The notes beneath the pieces were generated by a model. The model was not told where the DNA came from. It ran no database searches and saw nothing but the letters and a program-made list of their open reading frames with translations. Source: Nymphaea colorata (Eukaryota > Streptophyta > Magnoliopsida > Nymphaeales > Nymphaeaceae). From it: a stretch of DNA of 64,000 nucleotides. Below are positions 35,601 through 46,020 of the stretch, one piece after another (the first letter of the stretch is position 1; each line of letters starts with the position of its first letter). Where the stretch lies: the NCBI RefSeq assembly GCF_008831285.2, contig NC_045138.2:5363205-5427204 (forward strand). Direction: 5' to 3'. Both the position numbers and the translations under genes were made by a program.

Positions 35601-35883
35601 CATCTTACTGGAGAGGTTTTGAGTCTTTCGTCGTACCGGCACGCCATAGTTTGGTCTTTTTGATGTCTTGTTTTTGTTAGGCATCAAAGTTATGGTTTAA
35701 AACATTTTTTTCATACACATAGATGTGATTTTGTATGAATTGAAATTGTTATATAAATGAAAGTTCGTCCTATTGTTTTGAATGACATAGCTCATTCTTT
35801 TTGAATTGTTTGTGTGGTCACACTTCAATACTTTACGTTAGAAAAAAAAATTGTTTGAGGGTCAAAAAGATTGGGGTGTGACA
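32601..35883. mobile_element. Solo LTR, 3,283 bp, perfect 5-bp target duplication
   Basis: Begins TGTAACACTCGACTC (32601) and ends GGGGTGTGACA (35883), the TG...CA ends of an LTR. TTATG precedes it (32596-32600) and follows it (35884-35888). There is no internal retrotransposon domain, primer site or second LTR, so unequal recombination has removed the body. The termini and length resemble long LTRs of chromovirus (Tekay/Del) elements, which is inference. A CT-rich, GC-rich segment at 32620-33130 gives long but meaningless open frames. A second copy lies at 63281-64000. Confidence 0.9.
34190..34640. repeat. 264-bp tandem duplication inside the solo LTR
   Basis: AGAATTGATAACTG recurs at 34190 and 34454, each followed by GATGAGGTGAG, a TCGACCCC block, ATGATAATT and GACTACTCTCC. 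The copies have diverged, so the duplication is older than the insertion. Confidence 0.8.
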
Positions 35884-36389
35884 TTATGTCTCTTTCTTCA
35901 TAGTGAATAAGCATAGCTATATGTAGATTCAAATCCATCACGTTATTGGCAAGGTTGTTTTAATTGATATGAGAGGCCAACCATTGGGCTTAGCTAAGCA
36001 AATTTCTTTTTCATTTTCAGCAGCAAATTGCAACAATGTTCCTTTTATAAGTTGCAATTTATTATGGGCAGCCACAAGTACATCATGTGAAAAGATACAT
36101 ACGACCAACCCAACACTCTAGCAAACTTTTGGCTCCTTGCCTCATCAAATCCAAGGGGAGTTTGGTTAAATTTCTCTTTATTGATTTGAAGGTCATTTCT
36201 CTCATCCGTGTCTTGTAAGATGTACTTTATATCCTTGATTGAGGAGGGGAACTAAATAGGGCAGGGTATCAAGAAAATTCAGATCAAGCAGAGGGGGGAA
36301 CTAATTTTCTTATGATATGCTGTTTAAAGCTTCTCCTAAGAACTTCCATGAAAATGGTGGTATCCCACCATAATATGCTGTTAGAGATA

Positions 36390-36794
36390 AAGCGCCTTAA
36401 CAACTAGTCATAGGGGTTCCAAAGATCCATCTTGAGCACAAACCACTTTCTTTTTTGAATTCGAAAAGAGTTCAACAATGTCATTGGCTAATGCGACCTC
36501 ATCATGCATGCTCCTATCATTGAACAAAAGCCCTACCACTGCAGATTGTAATATGTCTTAAAGAATTCTGTGTACGAGCAAAGAATTCTGCATAGGAGCA
36601 ATCATCACATTAGATATGATTTTATACAGGCTATTGCAAAAAGCAATGAGGTTGAAACCATCAATTCTGGATGAACTATCCTTCTTTGGAATCAACATAA
36701 GAGATAATAGGCAATTGCAAAGTTCATTCACACACAACATAGCATATCTTAAGTATATCAACATCATTAATAAGGACATACAACTTTTGAACAT
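36390..36794 (-). pseudogene. LINE (L1-type) reverse transcriptase fragment
   Basis: Minus strand: LMLIPKKDSSSRIDGFNLIA then FCNSLYKIISNVM matches the plant LINE block 'LIPKK...DFRPISLCNxxYKIISKVL'. It is followed in another frame by VVGLLFNDRSMHDEVALAND, equivalent to 'QSAFVxGRxIxDNxLxAxE'. It has frame breaks and no endonuclease. It recurs with the NLR flanks at 46.0 and 49.9 kb, so it was copied with the array. Confidence 0.8.
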
Positions 36795-36839
36795 AAGTTC
36801 ATTGACAATACAAAGCCATCCTATTAGATGATTAGCATC

Positions 36840-37909
36840 CCAGCATAGCTAAATGAAATAAAAAAATGTTTATTTTATCAAATCATTACCACACATAATA
36901 TACCTGTCTACATAGCCAACAATGAGAAGGTCGGTGATAAAATTGTTGAATATCACCTTTGAAAGGCCCAATTTGAGCTATCGGCAATTGGCTACAAAGG
37001 TTGGATTTAAGTCATGGTGTCATCCAATCATTTGAGAATTAGGTAGATGACAGCTCTCATTAATCAAACTCTTTGCTCTTACACCTTTTTTAGTGAAAAC
37101 CATGTACCCAAGGGCAGTTGCAGATATTGTTATTCCAACCCTCCAGCGACAAACCTTCATAAACTTATTAATCAAAGTAATCTCCCATATAAGCTATAAT
37201 GGCGGTTTACTACGAACAAATTAACAAGGATAAAAAAACACACAACTAAACATGGAAGTGTACAAGCACATGATCATGTGCAGCAGATTTGAGAAGAGGT
37301 GATGCTAAGATGACGAGCAGAAAACCTGTAAAACAAATTAAAGAAGACATTTTTATTCATAAGGACAGCAAGAACAGTTACATAGATATTATCCCAAAAA
37401 AGGAGTACAGTCAAAGAAGAAGAAGAAGAAGAAGAAAGAGATGCCAAGAATAACCCATAGAAGTACTTCCTTTTTCCCTCATACTTGTTCTCCATGACCA
37501 ACTTAATATTGAGTAAGCTGAAGATACATGGCAAATTCTGCAATATTAGTCCAGGGTCCACGTTCAGAATTAACTAAATATTTGGATTTATTTTTTCGGG
37601 CACACATACACGGAGCAGTACCTTTAGACATTTTTTCAAGTAAATCACACGGAGCTTGTCCATATTTAATGGAAACAAACAGTAAATGCAACACATGGTT
37701 TTCAAGGCAGGTTGGAAACACTTGGCATCTAGTAAAATCAACAAGACTTCATTCTAGGGATAAAAGCATGAACATGTACACGGAATAGTTGAAAAAAAAA
37801 TGTCAGATAATTAATTGCTAGCCAGAATACGCAAAACACGTTTACCATTTAGGTGTAATTTTTGCTCAAACAAAGGAAAAAGTGTCACCACAATTAAAAC
37901 TTTTTTTAA

Positions 37910-37952
<43 letters not shown>

Positions 37953-38600
37953 GCTAAAACATCGGTGTTGAATTTATACCCTATTGAAAGCTAAACAACT
38001 AACTGACAGCTTAACGAGTCACAACCATAGTGGGCGTTTGGGTGACACATTATAACGACAAAAAAAAAAAAACTTTTTGGTCTGTCAACTATAACTGAGT
38101 TGAAAAGTTAAAATGAGTAGGTAGAAAAATGTTGCTCCTCATTTTTATTACTTTTTATGCACCTCTTCACGATCTTGCACATCTAATTATATTTAAAAAT
38201 TAATAAGTCTATTTCTACTTTTTAACTATACGCAAATTAAGTTTTTAGATACTTTTAATCTTCAATTGCTCAAGTGTGTTCAAATATTTTCAACAACTGG
38301 AAGCATAGACACGGCAACCTTCATGGGGTCCTCCTTTAAGAATTAATGAAATATTTGGAGGCTTTTTTTTTTTTGGGGAAACATACAGGAAGTTGCGTTT
38401 CACTTAAACAACAGATGTTCAATTAAATCTCATACAGCAACCATCTTTTTTTTCTTTTACCAAGAATGTTGAAAGCTTGTCCACATTTAAGCAGTTTAGC
38501 TATTCCCATCCTCACGACGGCTCCTGTGTACCATTGAACTTATAAAAAAGAGAAAAGGGTGGTGATGAGACGTACCTCCCATATGTAGGCCCTTGATGAA
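36840..38600. repeat. 3' flank of NLR gene 1 (array module)
   Basis: Non-coding. It shares blocks with 46.8-48.06 and 50.3-53.0 kb: ATCCAGGGTCCACG, CACATACACGGAGCAGTACC, ATCGGTGTTGAATTTATACC and TTTTTATTACTTTTTATGC. It contains a (TA)n tract near 37910-37950 and the empty site of the MITE found at 51554. The polyadenylation region of NLR 1 must lie here; I could not place it. Confidence 0.8.
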
Positions 38601-38619
38601 TATTTTTGCTCCTGCTTCC

Positions 38620-41600
38620 TCATGTGGCTCCTCCTAATAGTAGTGGACAATTACCCGAAACCTCTAACCCATTTCCCAAGCGGACTTCCAATCCTGCTGG
38701 TAGGAATGCCAGTTTGGGGCAATCTACAATTAGCAACTCCTCAAGCTTGGGGAGGGTAGTCAGGCATTGTGGCAATGAAGCCAACTCTGGCAAAGCAATT
38801 AGTCTAAGGGCTTTCAGGTGGACAAGGTGTTGGAGCCCGTCTGGCAGTGTTGGGCAATTTCTAATTTCCAACCCTTCCAGCTTGGGGAGGCGAGTCAGGC
38901 ATTGTGGCAATGAAGCCAACTCTGGCAAATCATTTAGTGCAAGGACTTTCAGGTGGATAAGGTGTTGGAGCCCGTCTGGCAGCAATTTTAGGTTGGAACA
39001 GCCTATAAATGACAACCATTCCAGTTTCGGAGGAACAGAGAGGTGTGTCCGCTCGGAAGGAGAACATTGTTCCTCAGTTGGCTGATCTCTTGAATGTGGT
39101 GAATGCTTGAAGAGTCCATCTAGTGTAATGACCTCAAGGTTGCATATAGTAAGAAACTCGAGTTGCTTCAGTTTCTCCCATGGTCCTTGCAAGCTGCTTG
39201 TTGCCCCAGAAAAACCTAATATCAATATTTCAAGGCTCGAGAGACGCCACAACCATTCAGGCAACAGAGTTTGACTGGGCAAACAGATGAATCCTAGTGC
39301 TCTAAGACGTTGAAGAGCTTCAATATGAGAAGTTGTAACATGTAAACAACATAAGGGCCCATCCATCATCAGATCTCGAATCTTGGTAAGTGGGAGCAAC
39401 CAGTCAACTTGAAAACTCACATTTGGACAACGATGCATGGAAATAACTTCAAGCCCAATGGGTTGATCATCTTCCCTCCAGAGAGCACGCAACTCCTCAC
39501 AACTATGAATTTTCATGTCCGTTAAAGCAGGAAAAGAAGGCAATGCCCTCAGTTTCGGACACAAATATATATCTAGTTCATGCATAAATGGCAACGTTGC
39601 ATTTTCCTTTCTTTCGAGTGACCATCCTTCCCAATTTTCACAACCACGAACTTTTAATTTCTCCAATTTGCCCATGAAAGTTAGTTGTTTCAGTCTATGA
39701 CATTCCACCATTGTCAGCGACGTCAAGATAGGCATGTCAGGCAATTCCACCAGTGCAGGACACCCACGAATTTCCAGCTCTGTCAGTGCAGGCATGTTCA
39801 GTTCAAACTCTGCTTCTTCTTTTTCTAGGAGAGCACTCAATTCATCACAGAAATTGATCTCCAGCCTTTGCAGACTGGGAAGGTGAGGCATGCTCTTCAC
39901 CTTTAAACAGTTGCTTATTTTTAATGTTTTTATGCAATATTTCTCAGCTCCTTTTTCAAATCCTTCCCAATTATCTAAATTGCTCATTTCAACACTCTCT
40001 AGTTTGGGGCAAAATGGTAGCTGCGTGAAGCTTGCACATCCATCTATTACAAATTCCTCCAAGCATGGGCTTGCAGCCAACGTTTTTAGATGGTGACAAT
40101 CATGAAGATGCAAGCACTTGAACATAGTAAAACTAGGCAATTTTTCAATCCATGAGCAAGACTGAAATTTAATTGTTTCTAGGTGTACACAGCCATCAAG
40201 CCAATCGATAGGAAGCTTCTTTCCACAGTACCTTGTCAAGGATAGAGACTTTAGATTAGGTGGCAGCTGTAGTTCTTGAAGTAGTTGCTCTTGGTCTTCT
40301 GCAATTTTCTTTTTTTCTTCCTCTGATGTTTCTTCACCGATAATAATCTTTCCAAATGAAAGATTTAAACTTTCAATGTCTTTCTTTTCTTGCAGCAGAG
40401 CTTCACTTGCATCATTGATTAGTGTTACCCTCTCCAAGTTTTCAATAGTTAACTCGCCCTTCAAATTGATCAAATTCTTCAACTCTTTTACGTTGCAGCC
40501 AACAGTAGCTTTATTTGCATGACATATAATAAATCTGCTCAGGGTACGTAAACAAGTAACTTTACCCAAACCTTCAGCTACAAACTCAAGCTGATGCGTA
40601 TTTTCCAATCCCAGGTGTCTCAAGTTGCACAACTGACCTATCTCCTTGGGCAGCTCTTGTATCTCACTGCCATCTAAAAGCAATGATAGCAAATTCTGGA
40701 GTTTGCCAATTGAAGCAGGCAACTGCTTTATTGTTGTGTCCCTTAGGTCGAGATGTTTCAAAAGAAGAAGATCACCTATAGAGTCAGGTATTTTAGTGAA
40801 ACTTCCTCCAGTCAAGTCCAGTACCCTCAACATTTTAAGATTATTTATGTACTTGTCAAGTGGATTCTCAGACAATGGTTTGAGACAAAGAAAGGTCCGT
40901 AGTACATGATTCCTTTGCAATCCAATTTCATCAAGAGAACTAAGATGCTTCCTTATTGCTAGATGGCGTGTATTCTCGTTGACATAATTGTGTGCATATT
41001 CTTTTCCAGCAACGTGTGTGGCTAAATCATGAACAGTGTCATGCATTTGAAGAGATAAGCCATCTGGATTTGTTAGCTGAAATAAACGACGACCAACCAT
41101 ATCATCTATATGATGGTTTGCAGCAACTTCCATATTTCTTTCATTAGCATTCTCAACAAGCCCATGAGCCATTAAATTCATTATAAAATCTAGCTTGTAT
41201 AAGGGAACACCCTTTTGGTACAAACTGAAGTACGTGAAATAATGTTTTAAAATTGGAGATAAATCATCATAGCTTAATACGAGCCCCGGAAGCAAACTAG
41301 AGTCAGAAGTTGTTGAAGGTATCTTCAAATCCCAAATCTTGCTGTTAGCGATGAATTCCCAATCTTCTCTTCTCCTTTCCTTTGACTGCATTACCTTCCC
41401 AACAGTTTGAATCACAAGTGGGAGACCTCCACATTTACTCACTATGTTTCTTCCAATTTCTTCTAAATTTAGCCTCTTCAACTCATCCTCTGTGATCAAT
41501 GCTTCACGCAAGAACAATTCCCAGCTTTTCTCATGCGTAAAGCTTTCCAATTCAAGCATGTATGCTGCTCCAATCCCCTTCGAAATATGTTCCTTCCTAC

Positions 41601-42516
41601 TTGTCATTATAATCCTGCTTCCAGGTGCACCCTTCTTAACTAGGACATGCTCCAACCGCTCCCACCAATCTAGGTCCCACACATCATCTAAGACCAGCAG
41701 AAATTTGTTCTTTGAAGTTGTTGAATGGACCAATTGAATCAACGTGTTCAACTCAGAGACATTGACCTCGTCCTTCTTAATTTGTTCAACTATCCTTTTA
41801 GTGACATCTATAGCATTTGGCCGTTGCAAAATGGAAACCCACCACATAGATTCTCCAAAATGTTTCTTTACTTGATCATTATCGAAAATCATTTGGGCAA
41901 GAGTTGTTTTGCCAACACCACCAATACCAACGATGGAGATGATTGAAACATTACATCCCCCTCCACAGGTTGTTGTATCCTCACCAACCAGCTTCTGGAT
42001 GAGAGTTGTTTGATCATTTTCTCTGCCAATGATGTCTTTTTTATCTATGAAACAGCTGGTTGCTCGATCATTAGTTATTTGTAGAGATCTTGTAGCAAAT
42101 TCATGAAGAATATTGTGGTATCGGTCTTTCTCTTTGGAAATTTGAGCAAGTGTCTCATTGATGGCTTTAATGTCTTTCCCAAGTTTATAGCGGAGACGTA
42201 TGTGATTATCACATGAAGATGGGAAGTAATTAACAAAGGGGCTGCATACCTGCTTGTTTTGGTTGATTTTAGCTTGATACTTGTCAATAATGTCCTCGGC
42301 ATCATATGCAACATCCTTGAGTTTCTGCAACCAATCCTTCAGTCCTTCAACCATGAAATATGGCAGACCATCTGCAACTTTCATTGTTGATCTGATTGCT
42401 ATCATCTCGCTTTTTAAGTTCTCCAGCTCTTTCTTGGCACTGTAAAAGACTCCAACCTGATCGGATATAAGGGCTGTCAACTTGTCCAGCACTAGACCAA
42501 CTACTGCATCGGCCAT
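38620..42516 (-). CDS. CC-NBS-LRR immune receptor (NLR gene 1)
   Basis: Intracellular disease-resistance receptor that senses pathogen effectors; 1,298 residues in one exon. Rx-type coiled coil about 1-150, with a MADA-like N-terminus (MADAVVGLVLDKLTALI) and EDIID at 74-78. The NB-ARC carries P-loop GIGGVGKTT 197-205, kinase-2 KFLLVLDDVW 271-280, RNBS-B GSRIIMTSR 299-307, GGLPL 363-367, an RNBS-D without its usual Cys (YFTYFSLYQKG), and MHD 491-493. Leucine-rich repeats run from about 530 to the end, many of the 'LxxLPxxIGxLxxL' type. I chose the ATG at 42516, in ACCATGGCC context, over an upstream in-frame ATG (42570): the MADA start is family-typical and shared with the paralogue, and CCTTGCAG just upstream looks like a 5'-UTR intron acceptor. 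All nucleotide-binding motifs are intact, so it is probably functional. Confidence 0.97.
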   Translation of the reverse strand: MADAVVGLVLDKLTALISDQVGVFYSAKKELENLKSEMIAIRSTMKVADGLPYFMVEGLKDWLQKLKDVAYDAEDIIDKYQAKINQNKQVCSPFVNYFPSSCDNHIRLRYKLGKDIKAINETLAQISKEKDRYHNILHEFATRSLQITNDRATSCFIDKKDIIGRENDQTTLIQKLVGEDTTTCGGGCNVSIISIVGIGGVGKTTLAQMIFDNDQVKKHFGESMWWVSILQRPNAIDVTKRIVEQIKKDEVNVSELNTLIQLVHSTTSKNKFLLVLDDVWDLDWWERLEHVLVKKGAPGSRIIMTSRKEHISKGIGAAYMLELESFTHEKSWELFLREALITEDELKRLNLEEIGRNIVSKCGGLPLVIQTVGKVMQSKERRREDWEFIANSKIWDLKIPSTTSDSSLLPGLVLSYDDLSPILKHYFTYFSLYQKGVPLYKLDFIMNLMAHGLVENANERNMEVAANHHIDDMVGRRLFQLTNPDGLSLQMHDTVHDLATHVAGKEYAHNYVNENTRHLAIRKHLSSLDEIGLQRNHVLRTFLCLKPLSENPLDKYINNLKMLRVLDLTGGSFTKIPDSIGDLLLLKHLDLRDTTIKQLPASIGKLQNLLSLLLDGSEIQELPKEIGQLCNLRHLGLENTHQLEFVAEGLGKVTCLRTLSRFIICHANKATVGCNVKELKNLINLKGELTIENLERVTLINDASEALLQEKKDIESLNLSFGKIIIGEETSEEEKKKIAEDQEQLLQELQLPPNLKSLSLTRYCGKKLPIDWLDGCVHLETIKFQSCSWIEKLPSFTMFKCLHLHDCHHLKTLAASPCLEEFVIDGCASFTQLPFCPKLESVEMSNLDNWEGFEKGAEKYCIKTLKISNCLKVKSMPHLPSLQRLEINFCDELSALLEKEEAEFELNMPALTELEIRGCPALVELPDMPILTSLTMVECHRLKQLTFMGKLEKLKVRGCENWEGWSLERKENATLPFMHELDIYLCPKLRALPSFPALTDMKIHSCEELRALWREDDQPIGLEVISMHRCPNVSFQVDWLLPLTKIRDLMMDGPLCCLHVTTSHIEALQRLRALGFICLPSQTLLPEWLWRLSSLEILILGFSGATSSLQGPWEKLKQLEFLTICNLEVITLDGLFKHSPHSRDQPTEEQCSPSERTHLSVPPKLEWLSFIGCSNLKLLPDGLQHLIHLKVLALNDLPELASLPQCLTRLPKLEGLEIRNCPTLPDGLQHLVHLKALRLIALPELASLPQCLTTLPKLEELLIVDCPKLAFLPAGLEVRLGNGLEVSGNCPLLLGGAT
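38746..39015 (-). repeat. 45-codon tandem duplication in the LRR end of NLR gene 1
   Basis: Two consecutive 135-bp units (CTTGGGGAGG at 38746 and 38881) encode LPDGLQHLIHLKVLALNDLP and LPDGLQHLVHLKALRLIALP with their following LPQCLT segments. NLR gene 2 has a single such unit, so the expansion is specific to gene 1. The frame is kept. Confidence 0.9.
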
Positions 42517-42539
42517 GGTTGGGTCTTCTTCTACGCACA

Positions 42540-44350
42540 GTTTTTGTTCTGCAAGGCGAACAATGAACATTAGAAAGTTTGTAAAAAAGTAAAGCCTTTT
42601 ACTTTTTTTATATTCACAATCTCAAACTTGGCATCAGCGTAGGCGTATTGATTGCATCACTTGATTTTGTAGCAGGCCTGGCTTTCATAATTTTGACCCC
42701 TTTAAAGAAAAAAAAGAGTAAAAGATGAAAAAAGAACATAATTTCATTATAGCTCTTTCTCTATTTTGGAGCTTTTAACCTAATAGGGCCCGTTTGAATA
42801 GTTGAAACTTTATTGTAGAGGTGGACAAAAATCCAAATTCGGTGGACAGATCCATTATAAAACAAACACGAAACTAAACACCCACGACTTTCCATGCAGA
42901 TGTGAAACTTTACTTCCTGCAAGAAAATCACACCAAAATAGGTGGAAGTTTATTCTTGGGCATTTTTGCCTGCATATTTTTAATTTACTTTGTAGAACTA
43001 TTGTTAAAAGCATATGGTACAAAGATACCAGAAACAAAAGTTCTAAGAAATCAAACAAGTGAGAGTACATGAAATGTGGAATAAAAATTTTACCAAAAAA
43101 GGTACTTGGCACTAAAATACACTGTGATGTGTGGATATTTAAGAAGACGAGAATTCCATTTAGAAACTTTGCTTAATTATCTGAGAGAAAATCATGTATG
43201 GTCAAACTTTTCTTGCCATACGTGGGGGTGATAAATTGAAGCTTAGATAACTTGATTTTTCATGGTATTGTCTGGAAGTCCAACTTAATTGCAGAGTCGT
43301 CAGCACTTGTGATTTGAATAAATTCCTATAAACTTCAATTTAGAGTCCACACCTATGCATAGGTTGACAGCTCAATACAGCTCGTGTGCAGACCTAACAA
43401 AAAAAACGGCTTTCTAGGAGAAAGGAAACCAGATTTTGAAAGCTCAACTTACCACAAGTTTCTTAATCATTTGTCGATTTGAATGCGGTTCGGTGATCGG
43501 ATGTTTCAAAGCATCTGTAAGCTTCCTCTCAAACAAGAACCAGTACTTAAATTTTGCTAAATTCTACTTCAGTTCCAAACTTTACATAATTCTTAATCAC
43601 TTGAAATATTTTATCATAATTCTCAAATAAGGTAGGCATCACTCGTGGGGCCACCCTTTTTGAAGTCCTTAAATCACTTTTCATCTTGGATATATGTTTT
43701 AGGCTCTCTGATTTGGTTCGACTCCCAGGATGAAAAATTTTTCAATGACTTTGTCTTGGGTGGCTACAATTTTATCAATTTAAACTATCTGTTATTGGCC
43801 CCTAACATAGGACCATGTGTAAGGGGTCAGAAATAATTAAAATGCCTTCGATGCTGGAATGGAAGGCTCCCTTGTAAAGGCAACAGTGGAATGAGAAAAC
43901 ATGCACCCCATAAGATGACAAACACTTGCCTAAGCCATTAGAACATGGCTTCCCATGTTAACAACATAACACAAGAAGTGGCTCTAACTTTAGTTTACAA
44001 ATTTAACATAAAAATCTAGTTTGAACAGCCACATGGTTACTTGCGCTATACTGGTGAATGAAATTTCATGAAATTTAATGATTTTTTCTTTTCATTCACG
44101 CACAAAAAAAAAAAAAAAGTTTTTGGTAAAATAAAAATGAAAATAAAAGAAAGTACCTCCTTTCTTTTACTGCATAAGCGGCACAATCATAATGGCGAAC
44201 TCAACCTTATCTGGTTGAGCAGCCATCTCTTGTCTTCAAGGATGAAAAGCAATCTTGTCTTCAAGGATGAAAAAAAGGAAAACCAAAACCAGGGAAAGCC
44301 ATGCCTTGTCTCGCTTTGTGCTGTTCCAATTTCCACGATCAGTTAAGTTG
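42540..44350. repeat. 5' flank of NLR gene 1 (promoter-side module)
   Basis: Matches 56790-58800 block by block: AATAGGGCCCGTTTGAATAG, CACCCACGACTTTCCATG, TCATGTATGGTCAAAC, CCACAAGTTTCTTAATCATT, GGCCCCTAACATAGGA. It holds the NLR promoter on the minus strand, with a likely 5'-UTR intron acceptor (GCCTTGCAG) 40 nt before the ATG. The hairpin element seen near NLR 2 is present here with most of its left arm missing (right arm 43270-43370). Confidence 0.8.
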
Positions 44351-46020
44351 TTTCGGAATCAAGTTGTTGTGGAGGCCATGTGATCTCCTCACAAACCAGA
44401 GAGCTTTGTGGCTGATGCGGAGTTGCGATGGGCAGACCAGAAGGGCGAAGCGGTGGACTGCTGGTGCACTGCCAGGACTTGGACAGAGGGAAAGGGCAGC
44501 AGCGGCAGCACAGTGGTTGTGGCGGCGCTCCTCCAAGGACGCGCGGAGAAGAAGAGAAAGACAGACAGAGAGGGAGAGAGAGAGAGGGTTTCATGCAATA
44601 TTTTTCATAGCAACCAATGAAATAAAAAGGAAATACAAAACATTAAAAAAGAGAACGAAATGAGAGAGAGACAGGGTGTGCAATTATTGACAAGAGAGAG
44701 ATATGGAGAGCGTAACTGGAAGAGAGAGAGATGGCAAATTAAATGAGAGAGAGAGCAATTAATGGAGAGACGTTAAGGGCAAATTAAATGTGGGAGAGAA
44801 AGAGAAATGGTTTAATGGAAAGAGAGATAAAGTTACAAATTAAATGTGTGTGTGAGAGTCTCACAGAAAAAGCGGAAGTGTCATGAATGGAGAGTGAAAG
44901 AGACGGTCAATCAAATATCAATGGCTGTCATATTTTCTTTGATGCAGTAGCTGAGTCAACCTTCATCTCATCAATTTAAGTCGTGGGCGGCAGCTGATTC
45001 ATTAATGGCGAGGGTCCATGTGGAGCTTCCATGTACGCAACGGATGGAGATGGAAGAGAACCCCGTTTGTACAAATCTTTTTCAAAAAAAGAACTGAGTA
45101 TCAATCGGTGCACAACTATTTCTGGTTTTCTTTGTCCATTGCTGTTATAAACTTTTATGACATTCAAAAACTATAAAAAGCTTTATATTTATGCAACTTA
45201 CTGCCGAATACATGAAAATAGCAAGTTTAATAGGTTATCGGTTATAACGTAAGATCTGTACTTCCTGTTAAATCAAATAAACTGCCTTTCATGTGCACGG
45301 GAATCAGATTTACATTTTTCCAACTTACATCCTTTTCCAAATTAATCCTTTGAGTGGATATGTCTCCATCCCTTTTATTAGCAAGAAATGAGATATGTAT
45401 AAAAAACAATAGAACGACTCAAATCAGGAGTGCCTCGACGGTTGCGGAGCATAGCATTGACTTCAATACTAGAATTGAGATGGAGAACACACTCTATTGG
45501 CCAGTACTTCTCCATAGTTAGCAGGTAATTAAAGCAGACGGAGACCCTTCTAACCTTGGTAGCCAAATTCCTGTTATTAGAAACCAAAAAGAAATTCGTA
45601 TCAGCTCTTGGAGAAATGGAGTAAGAAACTTTTGAAAAAAGATTTAATGAAAAATACTTCATGTGTCATAAGCGATCCCAAAAAACCAATCCTTCCAATG
45701 AAGTAAAAAGCCGAATACATCAATTTATCTACGATCGAATTCTATTATATTCTATTTGTTCAAATACAAACGGAAATTAAATAAAACAAATTACAATAGA
45801 TAAACTAAATATAAATAATGTAAGGCCCTTGTGTTAGATTGGCCTTTCCATCTGCCACACCATTTAATTATAACTGAATGAGAACTAGACGAAATAAACT
45901 GCATGACCAAATTTACCCATCTAGGTCATAACATGCTGTAGAGGAAGGGCCATAGCAATCGGTCATAGGGTTTGGCAAGCTCCAACCTGAAAACAATCAC
46001 ATAACCTGAGCACAATCACA
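44351..46020. other. Spacer between array modules
   Basis: No gene recognised. A GC-richer patch at 44390-44560 and a GA-rich low-complexity tract at 44560-44900 make short open frames on both strands that lack family signatures. A minus-strand frame at 45378-45662 (94 codons) is unrecognised and probably chance. Confidence 0.6.

Noticed and set aside
38606-39085. Plus-strand open frame of 159 codons with internal repeats
   Set aside because: It is antisense to the LRR end of NLR gene 1 and mirrors its tandem duplication.
42517-42570. Upstream in-frame start of NLR gene 1 adding 18 residues
   Set aside because: The added residues are absent in gene 2, follow a likely intron acceptor, and would hide the family-typical MADA start.
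45378-45662. Minus-strand frame of 94 codons
   Set aside because: No recognisable domain, no splice partners, AT-rich codon use; probably chance.
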